Positions 1-8,835 of a stretch of DNA of 64,000 nt are shown here, piece by piece (position 1 is the first letter of the stretch; every line of letters starts with the position of its first letter). Where the stretch lies: contig JAFZUY010000001.1 in NCBI GenBank assembly GCA_017618075.1, positions 1 through 64,000 on the forward strand, in the 5' to 3' direction. The stretch is from Lachnospiraceae bacterium (GTDB taxonomy: Bacteria; Bacillota; Clostridia; Lachnospirales; Lachnospiraceae). A model generated the notes under the pieces. The model was not told the origin of the DNA, searched no databases, and saw only the letters and a list, made by a program, of their open reading frames with translations. The translations under genes were made by a program, and so were the position numbers.

Positions 1-732
1 AAAAAAGCTTGGGAATTTGATGCATATGATTTTTGGGTAAAACAATCCGGGACTCCGGAAGAAAGAGCTGCTGAGGATATTAAAGACCCGATTGGAATGC
101 TCAGAAAATATTCCAAATATTTCGATTCGTATAATGGTGTGAAAATAGCAAATATATGCGGATCGTGTGGCAAAAAGGCAATTCCGCTGGCCCTGCTTGG
201 AGCAAAAGTCACAGTGTTTGATATTTCCGAAGATAATAAAAGATATGCGATTGAAGTTGCCAAGGCGGCTGATACAGAAATAGAATACGTTGTCGGAGAT
301 GTGTTGGATATTGATAATGAAAAGTATTCCGAATACTTTGATGTGGTTTTTATGGAGGGAGGAATACTCCATTATTTTCATGATATAGATGAATTTATGA
401 AGGTAATGAATTCTATTTTAAGAAAAGGTGGAAAGATTATCTGCAGTGATTTTCATCCTTTTACAAAGATAAATGACAGCCTGAGTTTTCAAACGCCGAC
501 AATGAGTTATTTTTCTACGGATATATATGAAGGTGAAATGGCTCATGCGCGTTTTTATGATGAAGAAATAAGAAAGACAATGCCTAAGTGCAGTTACAGA
601 AAGTACACCATCAGTGAAATCATTAATTCGATGATTCGAAATGGATTCGTGATAAAACAATTCGATGAGCATCCGTCATGGGTTAATGAAAATCTTCCCG
701 GTGAGTTTACGGCAATAGGAATCAAATCGTGA
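1..732 (+). CDS. class I SAM-dependent methyltransferase, 5' end missing
   Basis: The frame is already open at base 1 and reads KKAWEFDAYDFW upstream of the first in-window ATG at 97, so the real start lies just outside the window, probably one codon away. A Rossmann-type SAM domain is visible: a glycine-rich loop (ICGSCGKKAIPLA), an acidic residue ending the second strand (VTVFDIS), GDVLDI, and a later FDVVFMEGGILHY segment. The length of about 243 residues fits small-molecule or ubiquinone-type methyltransferases. The substrate is unknown. The stop at 730-732 nearly touches the next gene, so the two are probably co-transcribed. Confidence 0.8.
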   Translation, partial: KKAWEFDAYDFWVKQSGTPEERAAEDIKDPIGMLRKYSKYFDSYNGVKIANICGSCGKKAIPLALLGAKVTVFDISEDNKRYAIEVAKAADTEIEYVVGDVLDIDNEKYSEYFDVVFMEGGILHYFHDIDEFMKVMNSILRKGGKIICSDFHPFTKINDSLSFQTPTMSYFSTDIYEGEMAHARFYDEEIRKTMPKCSYRKYTISEIINSMIRNGFVIKQFDEHPSWVNENLPGEFTAIGIKS

Positions 733-764
733 CACTTAAAAAGAACCAAGGAGTAATCCGGAAT

Positions 765-1559
765 ATGACATATTTTGTTGAAGGTATACAGGGAAGCGGT
801 AAAAGCACCCTTTTAAAGCTTTTATCAGAGAAATGTCCCGACCATAAAGTACTGGAGGAAGGTGATTATTCTCCGATTGAACTTGCATGGTGTGCATATA
901 TGGGAATGAAAGATTATCAGGCTGCGCTGGAAAAGTATCCTTATTTGAGAGCGGAGATTGAACTAAAAACCCATTTTGAAGATGAGCATGCGGTTGTCTG
1001 TTATACAAGGATCAGGACTGATGACCGGAGTTTTTATCAGGAAATGGAAAAATATGAGATTTATAACAATCGTGTGTCTCCGGAACATTTCAAAGAAATT
1101 GTTTTGAATCGTTTCATTAGATGGAACGGCGCTCCAATGATCACTGAGTGTGCTCTTTTTCAAAATATCGTTGAGGATATGATACTCTTTAGGGATATGA
1201 AGGACGAAGCCATCATAGAGTTTTACAGAGATATTAAGAAGGCCATAGGTGATAAGCAGATACACATTGCATATCTTAAGGCAGAATCTGATGATATAAG
1301 AAGAAATCTTGAGACTGCACGGCACGGCCGGGTTGACGACAAAGGCAATGAAGTTTGGTTTGCAATGCTTTGTGACTATTTTGACAACAGTCCTCATGCA
1401 GTCAGAAACGGACTTGTGGGCGAGGATGGTTTGGTCAGACACTGGGTGCACAGACAGGATCTTGAACTTAGGATTTGTGAAGAACTGTTTCCTGATCAGC
1501 ATACGGTATTGCCCTCGAAATTGTATGAGGAGAAGGATATTGAAAAAATGTTTGGATAG
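765..1559 (+). CDS. P-loop NTPase/kinase-like protein
   Basis: The protein of about 264 residues opens with a Walker A motif (EGIQGSGKST), as in nucleoside and small-molecule kinases. I chose ATG 765 because AAGGAG lies at 748-753. A GTG at 729 would add 12 residues and overlap the methyltransferase stop, and cannot be excluded. The rest of the chain (for example HGRVDDKGNEVWF) contains no motif I recognise, and the substrate is unknown. It probably forms a two-gene unit with the upstream methyltransferase. A hairpin terminator follows. Confidence 0.65.
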   Translation: MTYFVEGIQGSGKSTLLKLLSEKCPDHKVLEEGDYSPIELAWCAYMGMKDYQAALEKYPYLRAEIELKTHFEDEHAVVCYTRIRTDDRSFYQEMEKYEIYNNRVSPEHFKEIVLNRFIRWNGAPMITECALFQNIVEDMILFRDMKDEAIIEFYRDIKKAIGDKQIHIAYLKAESDDIRRNLETARHGRVDDKGNEVWFAMLCDYFDNSPHAVRNGLVGEDGLVRHWVHRQDLELRICEELFPDQHTVLPSKLYEEKDIEKMFG

Positions 1560-1637
1560 TGGGTTATTACGGAAGATAATTAACTAAGAGAATTTTGGTT
1601 TTTCTAAACAGACTAACTTTCAGATAATCGCACAAAG

Positions 1638-1677
1638 GAGCTTCTGCCCAAGTAGGACAGAAGCTCATATTTTTATT
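1638..1677 (+). terminator. intrinsic terminator after the methyltransferase/P-loop pair
   Basis: GAGCTTCTG (1638-1646) pairs with CAGAAGCTC (1658-1666). An inner CC/GG pair extends the stem, and ATATTTTTATT follows. The T-rich tail is on the plus strand only. Confidence 0.75.
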
Positions 1678-1694
1678 CTGGAAGTTATAATCTG

Positions 1695-4271
1695 TCAGCA
1701 GATATCTTCTTTAAGTACGTCAACGATTGTTTCGTTGTGCATCTTTCCTGTCGATAAAAGCATGCTGATTCCGACGATTGCAAATACTCCTAAGGATACG
1801 AGAATGTATGTTAAGAAGTTAATCTCGAATGCGGAATTCGGAGAAGGTACGTTTTTATAGATAAAGAAACTTATAAATGCCGAAATCGGAAGGCCGAATA
1901 AAAGCGCTCTTAATCCGTAGAGGAAGGTCTCGAGGAAAAGCATTTTCTTAAAGCAGAATCTTGTCATTCCGACCGACTTGAACATCGCAAATTCTTTTCT
2001 TCTTAAATGAACGCCCGTCGTGATTGTGTTCACGATATTTGCAATTACGATAAGCGAAATCAGAGCGATAAATCCGTACATAACGGTCTTTATCAGTGTC
2101 AGAAGGGTCTTCATTATTATAAGACTGTCTTCCACATCCGAAGCAAATGCGTTGGTATAGCCGTCGTAAGTTAAAATATCCGCTATTTTTGCATGCACTT
2201 CTTCATGGTTTTTACACTGAATTCCGTATGTGCAGGTAAGATCTTCTATATCAACACATTTAACATATTCGCGGTCCATGACTGATGAAGGAACGTAAAC
2301 CGAGATGCTTCCTTTGGGTGAAAGTCTGTATTCTTCGATATTTTTATCCCACTTTACAAAATCCGTGATAGTGACTGCCGGAGGATTGCCTTCGGCTTTA
2401 TCATAAAAGAGTTTCTGGCCGAGGATCTTGTCGTTAAATACATCTTTTCTGGAGGGCTTATGAGAGTAATTGTTTAACAAAACTCCGCGAAGCTCGTCAC
2501 CGAAATATTTTGAATAGTCGATGTTGTTTTTCTCGCAGATCTTTATAAAATCCGCATCCTCTACCGGAATAACCCAGATATCGTATGTTGAGTCAAAAAG
2601 ATAATCGTAATCTCTGGTAAGAAATTCCGGGTTTCTTATTGCGGTATTGGGTATCTCACGATCTTTTCCCTCGTCATCCTTCGGATAGTAATTAAAGGAA
2701 ATCATTTCTGCGACAAATACTTTTTCCACGCCGTCGATTTTTGAAATATCCTCTTTTAATCTTTCACGTTCGGATAAAGAAGCTGAAGCGAAAACCTGGA
2801 AAGGAATTTCAATCTCATAACTGTTTTCTTTGTTGTAAAGCTCCACCAGATACATGACGGATAATAATAAAACAATCGAAACAGCCATCGAAACGGTTAT
2901 TACAAAACCTTTTGCGCCGTTTCTTTTTATATTCTTTGAAGCAAGTTCGCCCTCGTATCCGAAGAATAATTTAACAAAAGGAAGAACTTTCAGTTTCCAC
3001 GCGCGAAGCTTGATGGTATTGCTCTGTCTGATGGCTTCGATTGCCGTAATGCGGCTGGCCCTTAAGGCAGGGATAAAGGATGAAATAAATATGGTCAGCG
3101 CGGAGAAGAATATTATGGCAAGTACGATGACGGGATGTGTTTTAACAGGTATATATCCCATCTCGGTCGTTTTAATTCCGTAAAGCATTCTGGAATTAAG
3201 GATAAGAGATCCCGTAAAACGAAGCGTAGCCATACAGCCGAGGATTCCGATTATGTAGCCGAGAGGAATGCCTACGATTCCAAGCAGCAAACCTTCATAA
3301 TATACGCTTGCTTTCTTCTGTCTTCTGGTCGCACCCACACTTGAGAGCATTCCGAGGTATTTCATTCTCTCTGTAAGTGACATTGCAAAAGCGTTATAAA
3401 TCATAATCGAAGAAGCTATGATAACTATTACAAGCGCGGTTGCGATAAGCTTATATATTGAGTTTACAGGGTTGGATGGAATATCTTTTACGAACAAACT
3501 CATCAGATATTCCGTATTTATTTCATGTAAATTAAGATTATGGGTAGCAGCTATGCCCCTTAAGGTTTTTATAGCATTTCTGTCGATTTTTTTAAGAGTA
3601 ATAAAAACCATGTTTTTCTCGGGGAAGCGTTCCATTCCGCGAAGCATATCATAGGCTTTGGTAGGTTCGTTATTATGAAGAATCGCTGTAATAGTGCAGG
3701 TTTCGTCGCTAAGCGAGACGAAATCTTCTGAAGATTTGTAGTTGCCTGCAATATAGATAAGTTCCTCTGCTTCATAGACATAACGGTATCCCTGATGAAA
3801 AGAAAATGTGTCACCGATGTGAAGATCGAGATTATTGTCTTTTAAATATTCTTCCTCAATAGCAATTTCATTTGCGTTTTCAGGAAGTCTTCCTTCATAT
3901 TCGCAGGTTACTTTCTGGGAAAGCATATCGGGATTTCCGTGGAAAACGTTTCCCAGTCTGAATCTTTTTTCCGTATCACCGTCTATATAAAAGCCTGTTT
4001 TTTCGTTGTCGGTATCTGTTACTCCGACATATTTAAGCAGCGAATCGTTTTTTAAACTGTTGTATTCTTCCTCGGTTAAATTTTTAAAATCCGCATGCTG
4101 GTTTCCGTCAACATATACTGAAACATCACCCACGAACATAAATGCCGAATAAATACCGGTTAACATTGCGGTAATAAGAGCGGTTGATGCAACGATTCCG
4201 AATATTGTTACAATGGTTCTTTTAAGATTGGATTTTAAATGCTGCAAGGTCAATTTCATTATAATATTCAT
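1695..4271 (-). CDS. ABC transporter permease with two FtsX domains
   Basis: This 858-residue membrane protein starts with a transmembrane helix (about 18-46) and a large extracellular region. An FtsX block follows at about 275-420 (ALVIVIIASSIMIYNAF, then LGMLSSVGATRRQ). A second helix, a second extracellular region and a second FtsX block at about 730-850 (LIVIANIVNTITTG, FAMFKSVGMTR) complete it. The duplicated layout is that of MacB/LolC/YknZ-like permeases, which move lipids or peptides by mechanotransmission rather than ordinary channel transport. The ATG overlaps the stop of the ATPase gene by one base (TAATG), implying translational coupling. The substrate is unknown; antimicrobial peptide defence or lipoprotein handling are possible. 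Confidence 0.88.
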   Translation of the reverse strand: MNIIMKLTLQHLKSNLKRTIVTIFGIVASTALITAMLTGIYSAFMFVGDVSVYVDGNQHADFKNLTEEEYNSLKNDSLLKYVGVTDTDNEKTGFYIDGDTEKRFRLGNVFHGNPDMLSQKVTCEYEGRLPENANEIAIEEEYLKDNNLDLHIGDTFSFHQGYRYVYEAEELIYIAGNYKSSEDFVSLSDETCTITAILHNNEPTKAYDMLRGMERFPEKNMVFITLKKIDRNAIKTLRGIAATHNLNLHEINTEYLMSLFVKDIPSNPVNSIYKLIATALVIVIIASSIMIYNAFAMSLTERMKYLGMLSSVGATRRQKKASVYYEGLLLGIVGIPLGYIIGILGCMATLRFTGSLILNSRMLYGIKTTEMGYIPVKTHPVIVLAIIFFSALTIFISSFIPALRASRITAIEAIRQSNTIKLRAWKLKVLPFVKLFFGYEGELASKNIKRNGAKGFVITVSMAVSIVLLLSVMYLVELYNKENSYEIEIPFQVFASASLSERERLKEDISKIDGVEKVFVAEMISFNYYPKDDEGKDREIPNTAIRNPEFLTRDYDYLFDSTYDIWVIPVEDADFIKICEKNNIDYSKYFGDELRGVLLNNYSHKPSRKDVFNDKILGQKLFYDKAEGNPPAVTITDFVKWDKNIEEYRLSPKGSISVYVPSSVMDREYVKCVDIEDLTCTYGIQCKNHEEVHAKIADILTYDGYTNAFASDVEDSLIIMKTLLTLIKTVMYGFIALISLIVIANIVNTITTGVHLRRKEFAMFKSVGMTRFCFKKMLFLETFLYGLRALLFGLPISAFISFFIYKNVPSPNSAFEINFLTYILVSLGVFAIVGISMLLSTGKMHNETIVDVLKEDIC

Positions 4272-4951
4272 TAGTTTCTCGCCTCATCTTTCGTAATCTG
4301 ACCGTCTTCGATTGTAATAACTCTGTCCGCGCTTAAAGCAATTCGTTCGTCATGTGTGATAATGATGACTGTCTGGTTGTTCTCGCGGTTAAACTTTCTT
4401 AAAAGTGAGATAATTTCCTTGCTGTTTTTGGAGTCAAGGTTACCTGTAGGTTCATCTGCTAAAAGAAGCGCAGGATGATTAATCAAAGCACGGCCGATGG
4501 AAACTCTCTGCTGCTGTCCGCCGGATAACTGGTTGGGTAAATGTTTAAGTCTGTCTTTAAGACCGAGCTTTTCAACTAAATCTTTTAAGAGCTTCTTATC
4601 GGGTTTCTTTCCGTCTAAAAGAATCGGAAGAGTCATGTTTTCCTCGACATTTAAGATAGGAATCAGATTGTAAAACTGATAAATAAGGCCTATCTGTCTT
4701 CTTCTGAAAATCGCAAGGTTGTTTTCGTTTAATTTGCCGATATCGGTTCCGGAGATGATGACTTCGCCGGATGTGGGTGTGTCAACTCCGCCGAGTATAT
4801 GAAGAAGTGTGGATTTACCGCTTCCGGAAGGTCCGACGATGGCAACAAACTCGCCCTGTTCAACTTCAAAGGAAACATCCTTTAAGGCATCAACTTTGGT
4901 TTCGCCTTTTCCGTATTCCTTACAGAGATTTTTGATTTCAAGTATTTTCAT
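4271..4951 (-). CDS. ABC transporter ATP-binding protein, LolD/MacB type
   Basis: The 226-residue ATPase has all the expected motifs: Walker A GPSGSGKST (40-48), Q-loop Gln92, signature LSGGQ (142-146), Walker B with catalytic Glu (LLLADEPTGNLD, about 162-171) and an H-loop (THDERIA). The ADEPTGNLD form is typical of the MacB/LolD/BceA group that works with FtsX-type permeases. AAGGAG lies just before the ATG. It is the first gene of a two-gene unit with the downstream permease. No two-component system sits next to it, unlike classical Bce modules. Confidence 0.93.
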   Translation of the reverse strand: MKILEIKNLCKEYGKGETKVDALKDVSFEVEQGEFVAIVGPSGSGKSTLLHILGGVDTPTSGEVIISGTDIGKLNENNLAIFRRRQIGLIYQFYNLIPILNVEENMTLPILLDGKKPDKKLLKDLVEKLGLKDRLKHLPNQLSGGQQQRVSIGRALINHPALLLADEPTGNLDSKNSKEIISLLRKFNRENNQTVIIITHDERIALSADRVITIEDGQITKDEARN

Positions 4952-5060
4952 TTTGTACTCCTTAGAATATATAAATTGTTTTACCGGGTCCGGCTATCGA
5001 TATTTCGAAGCCGTTTTTAAACGCGTTTTTTGATGGATTTTTCATCTTACAAGGACATAA

Positions 5061-5096
5061 TAAAAAAGCCACCTTACAATCAGGTGACTTTTTTAT
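5061..5096 (-). terminator. intrinsic terminator after the XRE membrane regulator
   Basis: CACCT (5070-5074) pairs with AGGTG (5082-5086), flanked by AAAAAAG and CTTTTTT. It can act in both directions. On the minus strand it follows the stop of the XRE gene by about 35 bases. Confidence 0.8.
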
Positions 5097-5132
5097 TACA
5101 GTTTTGTAATATTTCAAAAATTCAGAGTTATA

Positions 5133-6020
5133 TTATTCGTTTTCTTTATTGCCCGATGTTTTAACCTTTTTTCTCTTGATAAGAAGCGTAACGGTCTGGA
5201 AAATGAATAATCCGTATATGATTATAGTCAGAACCAGACTCAGAGAATGATTCAGGGTGAACGCTTCGCTGTAACGATAAAGCAATTGTATTTTGCCCAT
5301 TACAGCAATCAAAATATTAAACAAACCGGCCAAAATTATCATAATAGGCCAAATTGTCTGTTTTTTCCCAAAAAGGAAATAACAGCAGGCCGCTACTGCA
5401 CCGATTAAGTTCGGAATAAGCGGAATCAGTATAACAACTATTGTCTGCCAGCCGATACCTCCTAAGAATAATTCATGCCATGATGTCAAAAACGGCCAAC
5501 AACTGAATGCAGAAATACTCATTGCTATAAAATCTCCCACAATCACAACACCCATTCGCTTGGGTGAAAACATACCTCTTAAAGCGTTCACCAATCCAAA
5601 TATAAAACAAATTATCTTGATTACCGTTGCGATCATAAGGAGTTGCTCATTCGGAAATCTTAATAAAGAAAAAATCGGGTTGTCGGTTCCGGTTATTCTT
5701 ATCAACTGATCAAATACAGGAACCATCATCGACAATACTACTGCCGCATAAAGCGCAATCATTATATTGTTTGCGACTTTATTTTCAATTACAGGGTTTC
5801 TTTCAACTACTTTCTCCATTTCTTTACCGGATAACAGGTCGTCAAGACTCACTTCCAGAATTTCAGATATTTTTTTAGTAGTAAGTAAATCGGGATAACG
5901 GTCTCCGCACTCCCACCTCGAGACAGACTGTCTCGTTACATATAACTGCTCGGCAAGGGATTGCTGGGTCATTCCTTTTTCTTCTCTCGCTCTTCTTAGT
6001 TGTTCGCCAAATTCGACCAT
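5133..6020 (-). CDS. XRE-family regulator with a membrane-spanning C-terminal half
   Basis: Residues about 5-65 form a Cro/CI-type helix-turn-helix (MTQQSLAEQLYVTRQSVSRWECGDRYPDL), a very common form in Firmicutes. From about residue 90 the 295-residue chain has several hydrophobic helices, so the DNA-binding domain is probably tethered to the inner face of the membrane. AAAGGAA precedes the ATG. Its promoter holds two palindromes with TCACC/GGTGA half-sites, which makes autoregulation likely (inference). No transporter follows it directly. The signal sensed is unknown. Confidence 0.8.
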   Translation of the reverse strand: MVEFGEQLRRAREEKGMTQQSLAEQLYVTRQSVSRWECGDRYPDLLTTKKISEILEVSLDDLLSGKEMEKVVERNPVIENKVANNIMIALYAAVVLSMMVPVFDQLIRITGTDNPIFSLLRFPNEQLLMIATVIKIICFIFGLVNALRGMFSPKRMGVVIVGDFIAMSISAFSCWPFLTSWHELFLGGIGWQTIVVILIPLIPNLIGAVAACCYFLFGKKQTIWPIMIILAGLFNILIAVMGKIQLLYRYSEAFTLNHSLSLVLTIIIYGLFIFQTVTLLIKRKKVKTSGNKENE

Positions 6021-6039
6021 TTCTAATCCGTTCCTTTCG

Positions 6040-6130
6040 TTTATTCACCTGCAGATGTGATTTTAGTATCTCCCCAAGGTGAATAAACATCAAGCACCAC
6101 CCTGTAATTCTTTGTCACCAATATGGTGAC
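6040..6130 (-). promoter_or_regulatory. promoter and two palindromic operators upstream of the XRE gene
   Basis: A perfect 12-bp inverted repeat, GTTTATTCACCT (6040-6051) and AGGTGAATAAAC (6077-6088), brackets a minus-strand promoter. That promoter has -35 TTGATG (6088-6093), a 17-bp spacer and -10 GATACT (6065-6070). A second perfect palindrome, GTCACCA/TGGTGAC with a 3-bp spacer (6114-6130), lies just upstream. Both share TCACC/GGTGA half-sites. The second palindrome is not followed by a T-run, so it is not a terminator. Confidence 0.6.
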
Positions 6131-6153
6131 ATGCTTATTTTATCATAAAATTG

Positions 6154-6969
6154 TTACTCTATCGTTAAAGCATCAAGAACCGTATGGATATCTTCGTCTG
6201 TAAAATCAGAGAAATGGATGGCGCCGTAATAATTGTCGTAAGAAATCATCACTATGGATTCTCTGCCCATTACGGTCTCATTGTCAATTATGGTGTATAC
6301 ATTTTTGCCCTTGGCTTCATAGGTCCTTTTGTTTGAAGGATTGTCAAGTTCGATATTAAACTGATGAACAGTATCATTGGGATTAAGGTAATATTCTTCG
6401 CTGTAATAGTAGAATTTGCCTTCCCAGTCAACTCTTACAGTTGCTGTTACGGATTCAAGAATGTCACTGTCTTCATGATAATTTACACCTACGGTCTGCA
6501 CATCTCCGACATGATTTTCAAACCATCTGTCCATCGGATTGTCAGCTATAGCTTTTTCGTAATCATCATACAGATAAGAAGTGTTCTTAAATACTCCGTA
6601 TAATAAATCAACTCTTTTATGAATCCAGTTTACGCTTCCGTCTCCGTCGACATCTTCCAGAATCTGGTCTTCCAGGGAATAGTCCGGAAGCCTCTTCTCG
6701 GGATCGGGAGTATCTCTTTGAACGTAACTGTCATTTTCCACATACATTTTATCCGGTTCGGTATGTGTTTTTCTGATAATTCTGGATGCGGCGATAACCG
6801 TAACCGAGACTGCAACAATCGCTACCATTATTATTGCGGCACTTCTTAAAGCGGTTTTAACTGCGGGCGGAAGCGCACGTAAGGCTTTGCTTTGTTTATA
6901 ATTTAATGCTTCATTTATATATGAATCGTCAATGCCCGAAAGCATGATTTCAATCTGTTCTTTATTCAT
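6154..6969 (-). CDS. putative membrane-anchored anti-sigma factor
   Basis: The 271-residue protein has a short cytoplasmic N-terminus (about 40 residues), one transmembrane helix (about 43-62, IIMVAIVAVSVTVIAAS) and an extracytoplasmic domain of about 200 residues rich in Asp and Tyr. I recognise no family in the outer domain. It overlaps the ECF sigma gene by 8 bases on the same strand, the usual arrangement of an ECF sigma factor with its anti-sigma factor. The role is inferred from this arrangement and topology only. No zinc-binding anti-sigma HxxxCxxC motif is visible. Confidence 0.6.
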   Translation of the reverse strand: MNKEQIEIMLSGIDDSYINEALNYKQSKALRALPPAVKTALRSAAIIMVAIVAVSVTVIAASRIIRKTHTEPDKMYVENDSYVQRDTPDPEKRLPDYSLEDQILEDVDGDGSVNWIHKRVDLLYGVFKNTSYLYDDYEKAIADNPMDRWFENHVGDVQTVGVNYHEDSDILESVTATVRVDWEGKFYYYSEEYYLNPNDTVHQFNIELDNPSNKRTYEAKGKNVYTIIDNETVMGRESIVMISYDNYYGAIHFSDFTDEDIHTVLDALTIE

Positions 6970-7519
6970 AGTATCCCTCCTTCGTCAAGTGGGCTTTTAA
7001 TCGTTCTTTGGTTCTGTGAAGATGTACATTGATATAGTTTTTCGAATAACCCGTTTCTTCGGAAATCTCTTCCAAAGTCATATTAAACCAGAATCGTTTT
7101 ACGAATATTACACGGTCGGTCTTTTTAAGGGTTTTCAAAAAAGAATTGATTGAAGCCTGTAATTCTTCTGCTTCGATTTCTTTTTGCACATCCGAATTTG
7201 CTGTCAGAACTTCTTCGAGCTCACCTATCGAAACATCATAAAAGCTGTTTCTTTTATCAGCGGTATTGTATCTGAGCTTTTTTATGGAAATATTTCTTGC
7301 GAGTCTGCAGATATAAGCCACAAAAGGATCGGGATTTTCGGGCGGAATGGTATTCCAAAGTGCCATATAGGTATCACTTACGCATTCATCGGTATCTTCT
7401 TCGTTTCTTACGATGCGATATGATACACTTCGTGTTAATTTTCCGTATTTTGAAGATGTTTCTTCAATGGCCTGTTCTGAGCGGTTAAAGTATAGTTCAA
7501 TTATTTGTTTGTCTTCCAT
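6962..7519 (-). CDS. ECF-type RNA polymerase sigma factor
   Basis: The 185-residue protein has a sigma region 2 (about 10-75, with DECVSDTYMALW and FVAYICRLARNISIKKLR) and a region 4 helix-turn-helix (about 120-175, MTLEEISEETGYSKNYINVHLHRTKERL). It lacks regions 1 and 3, as ECF sigmas do. AGGGGG precedes the ATG. The next gene, overlapping by 8 bases, is the likely anti-sigma factor, so release of the sigma by an envelope signal is a reasonable inference. Its target promoters were not identified. Confidence 0.9.
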   Translation of the reverse strand: MEDKQIIELYFNRSEQAIEETSSKYGKLTRSVSYRIVRNEEDTDECVSDTYMALWNTIPPENPDPFVAYICRLARNISIKKLRYNTADKRNSFYDVSIGELEEVLTANSDVQKEIEAEELQASINSFLKTLKKTDRVIFVKRFWFNMTLEEISEETGYSKNYINVHLHRTKERLKAHLTKEGYYE

Positions 7520-7581
7520 TTTGACCCCCTTTAACCATTAACTACCAATCGGAAAAAGAAAATTACACTTTTTTAAAAAAA

Positions 7582-8709
7582 TTATTCTGCATCGGGAGCA
7601 TATTCGGTAATCGTCATTACGTCATTGCTCTGAAGGTCGGGTTTTTCTTTCGTATTTTTAAGATATGTATCAAAGAATTCTATAAAGCATTTACAGAGAT
7701 TCTCATGCATTAAGTCTGCATCGAGCTTGCCCGTCAGGCTTCTGATGGATATCATGTGCTTCATATCGGAGAAGCCGACGTGTGCCATATCTCTGAAAAC
7801 TACGCTGTAGGCGGGAGCCTTGTGATAAATGAAAACTCTGGTTTCGGCTTTTAAGTTGCCCTTGCAGCTAATCTGAAGGAAGGGTTTTTCCTGGATTCTG
7901 CCGTGATTTTCCCCGAAAGGTGCGCCGTCTATATTGATACCGCATACAATTTCAGGCTCGTCAAAGCAGAGTGCATAGGCTGTGGCGCCGCCGAGTGAAT
8001 GACCGCAGGCTGCGATGCCGGGCTCAAAATCAATCATATCCGAAAGATTTTCTTTTGCATAATCTATGGCATTCATCGTATCTTTTTCCCATTCGGCGAT
8101 TCTGCTTCGAACGAACGCGCAGTAGTTCTGCTGCAGTTCCTCGAACTTTTCTGCAAGTTCGCGGTTATCTCCGTTATATTTTATGAGCTTGTATGCGTTA
8201 AAAAAACCGCCGAGCATAGGCTCGTACTGCTTGTTCTGGATTCCTTTCATGGCGAAAACATGGGAGCCGTCGTCGAATTCGGTGCAGACAGCATCATAAG
8301 GGTGTCCCACACTTATAACCACATAGCCTTTTGAAGCGAGTTCGATGCAAAGAAACGAATTTCCTTCCCTGAAAGACAAAAGTCCGTGATTAAACATTAT
8401 TAGAGGGAATTTTTTGCCTTCAATCCTCGGTGCATTTTCGTAACATTCCGAAAAATTATCGCCTTCGGCGTCGGCTTTTTTAAAATTCACCGGGACATGC
8501 ATTGTCTTTTTTAACCCGATGGCCATATTTTCAGTCATATATTTTGCCATGGTAAGGTTTGCAACCGATTCTTTTAAAACAGGATAGTAAACCCTGGCGG
8601 GAATATTTCTTTTAGTGCCGGGAGCCAGCGCCTCTTCTCTGTCTGTATTAACCGTATATGTAAATGTTCCGACTGCGTATTCGCCGGTAGGAGAGGGTTT
8701 CTTGGTCAT
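7582..8709 (-). CDS. alpha/beta hydrolase of the PAF-acetylhydrolase/dienelactone-hydrolase type
   Basis: The nucleophile elbow GHSLGGATA is at about residue 232, with an upstream oxyanion-type FNHGLLS strand at about 105. A candidate catalytic His lies in FRDMAHVGF. The protein is about 375 residues and has no signal peptide. The frame is open 116 codons further upstream, but I place the start at 8709: GCGGAGG stands just before that ATG, and the extra stretch is not protein-like. The substrate is unknown, probably a short-chain ester or oxidised phospholipid analogue. It precedes the ECF sigma gene on the same strand by 62 bases. Confidence 0.8.
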   Translation of the reverse strand: MTKKPSPTGEYAVGTFTYTVNTDREEALAPGTKRNIPARVYYPVLKESVANLTMAKYMTENMAIGLKKTMHVPVNFKKADAEGDNFSECYENAPRIEGKKFPLIMFNHGLLSFREGNSFLCIELASKGYVVISVGHPYDAVCTEFDDGSHVFAMKGIQNKQYEPMLGGFFNAYKLIKYNGDNRELAEKFEELQQNYCAFVRSRIAEWEKDTMNAIDYAKENLSDMIDFEPGIAACGHSLGGATAYALCFDEPEIVCGINIDGAPFGENHGRIQEKPFLQISCKGNLKAETRVFIYHKAPAYSVVFRDMAHVGFSDMKHMISIRSLTGKLDADLMHENLCKCFIEFFDTYLKNTKEKPDLQSNDVMTITEYAPDAE

Positions 8710-8800
8710 ATTCAAACCTCCGCTTAATTTTTCATAAACCATTTTATCAAAAACGATAATATAAAAAAACGGGACAAAGCATAGAAGAAATCTTAAAGTA

Positions 8801-8829
8801 TTGAAGCAAAAGGGCAGATTTGATATAGT
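8801..8829 (+). promoter_or_regulatory. promoter for the small membrane protein/XRE operon
   Basis: TTGAAG (8801-8806), a 17-bp spacer and TATAGT (8824-8829) predict a transcript starting near 8836. That places the 5' end exactly at a perfect 8-bp hairpin. Confidence 0.55.
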
Positions 8830-8835
8830 TTTTTT

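Noticed and set aside
963-1502. 179-residue frame on the minus strand
   Set aside because: It lies opposite the P-loop protein, has no ribosome site and no recognisable protein character.
6114-6130. Palindrome as terminator of the putative anti-sigma gene
   Set aside because: No T-run follows on the minus strand; half-site similarity to the neighbouring repeat favours an operator.
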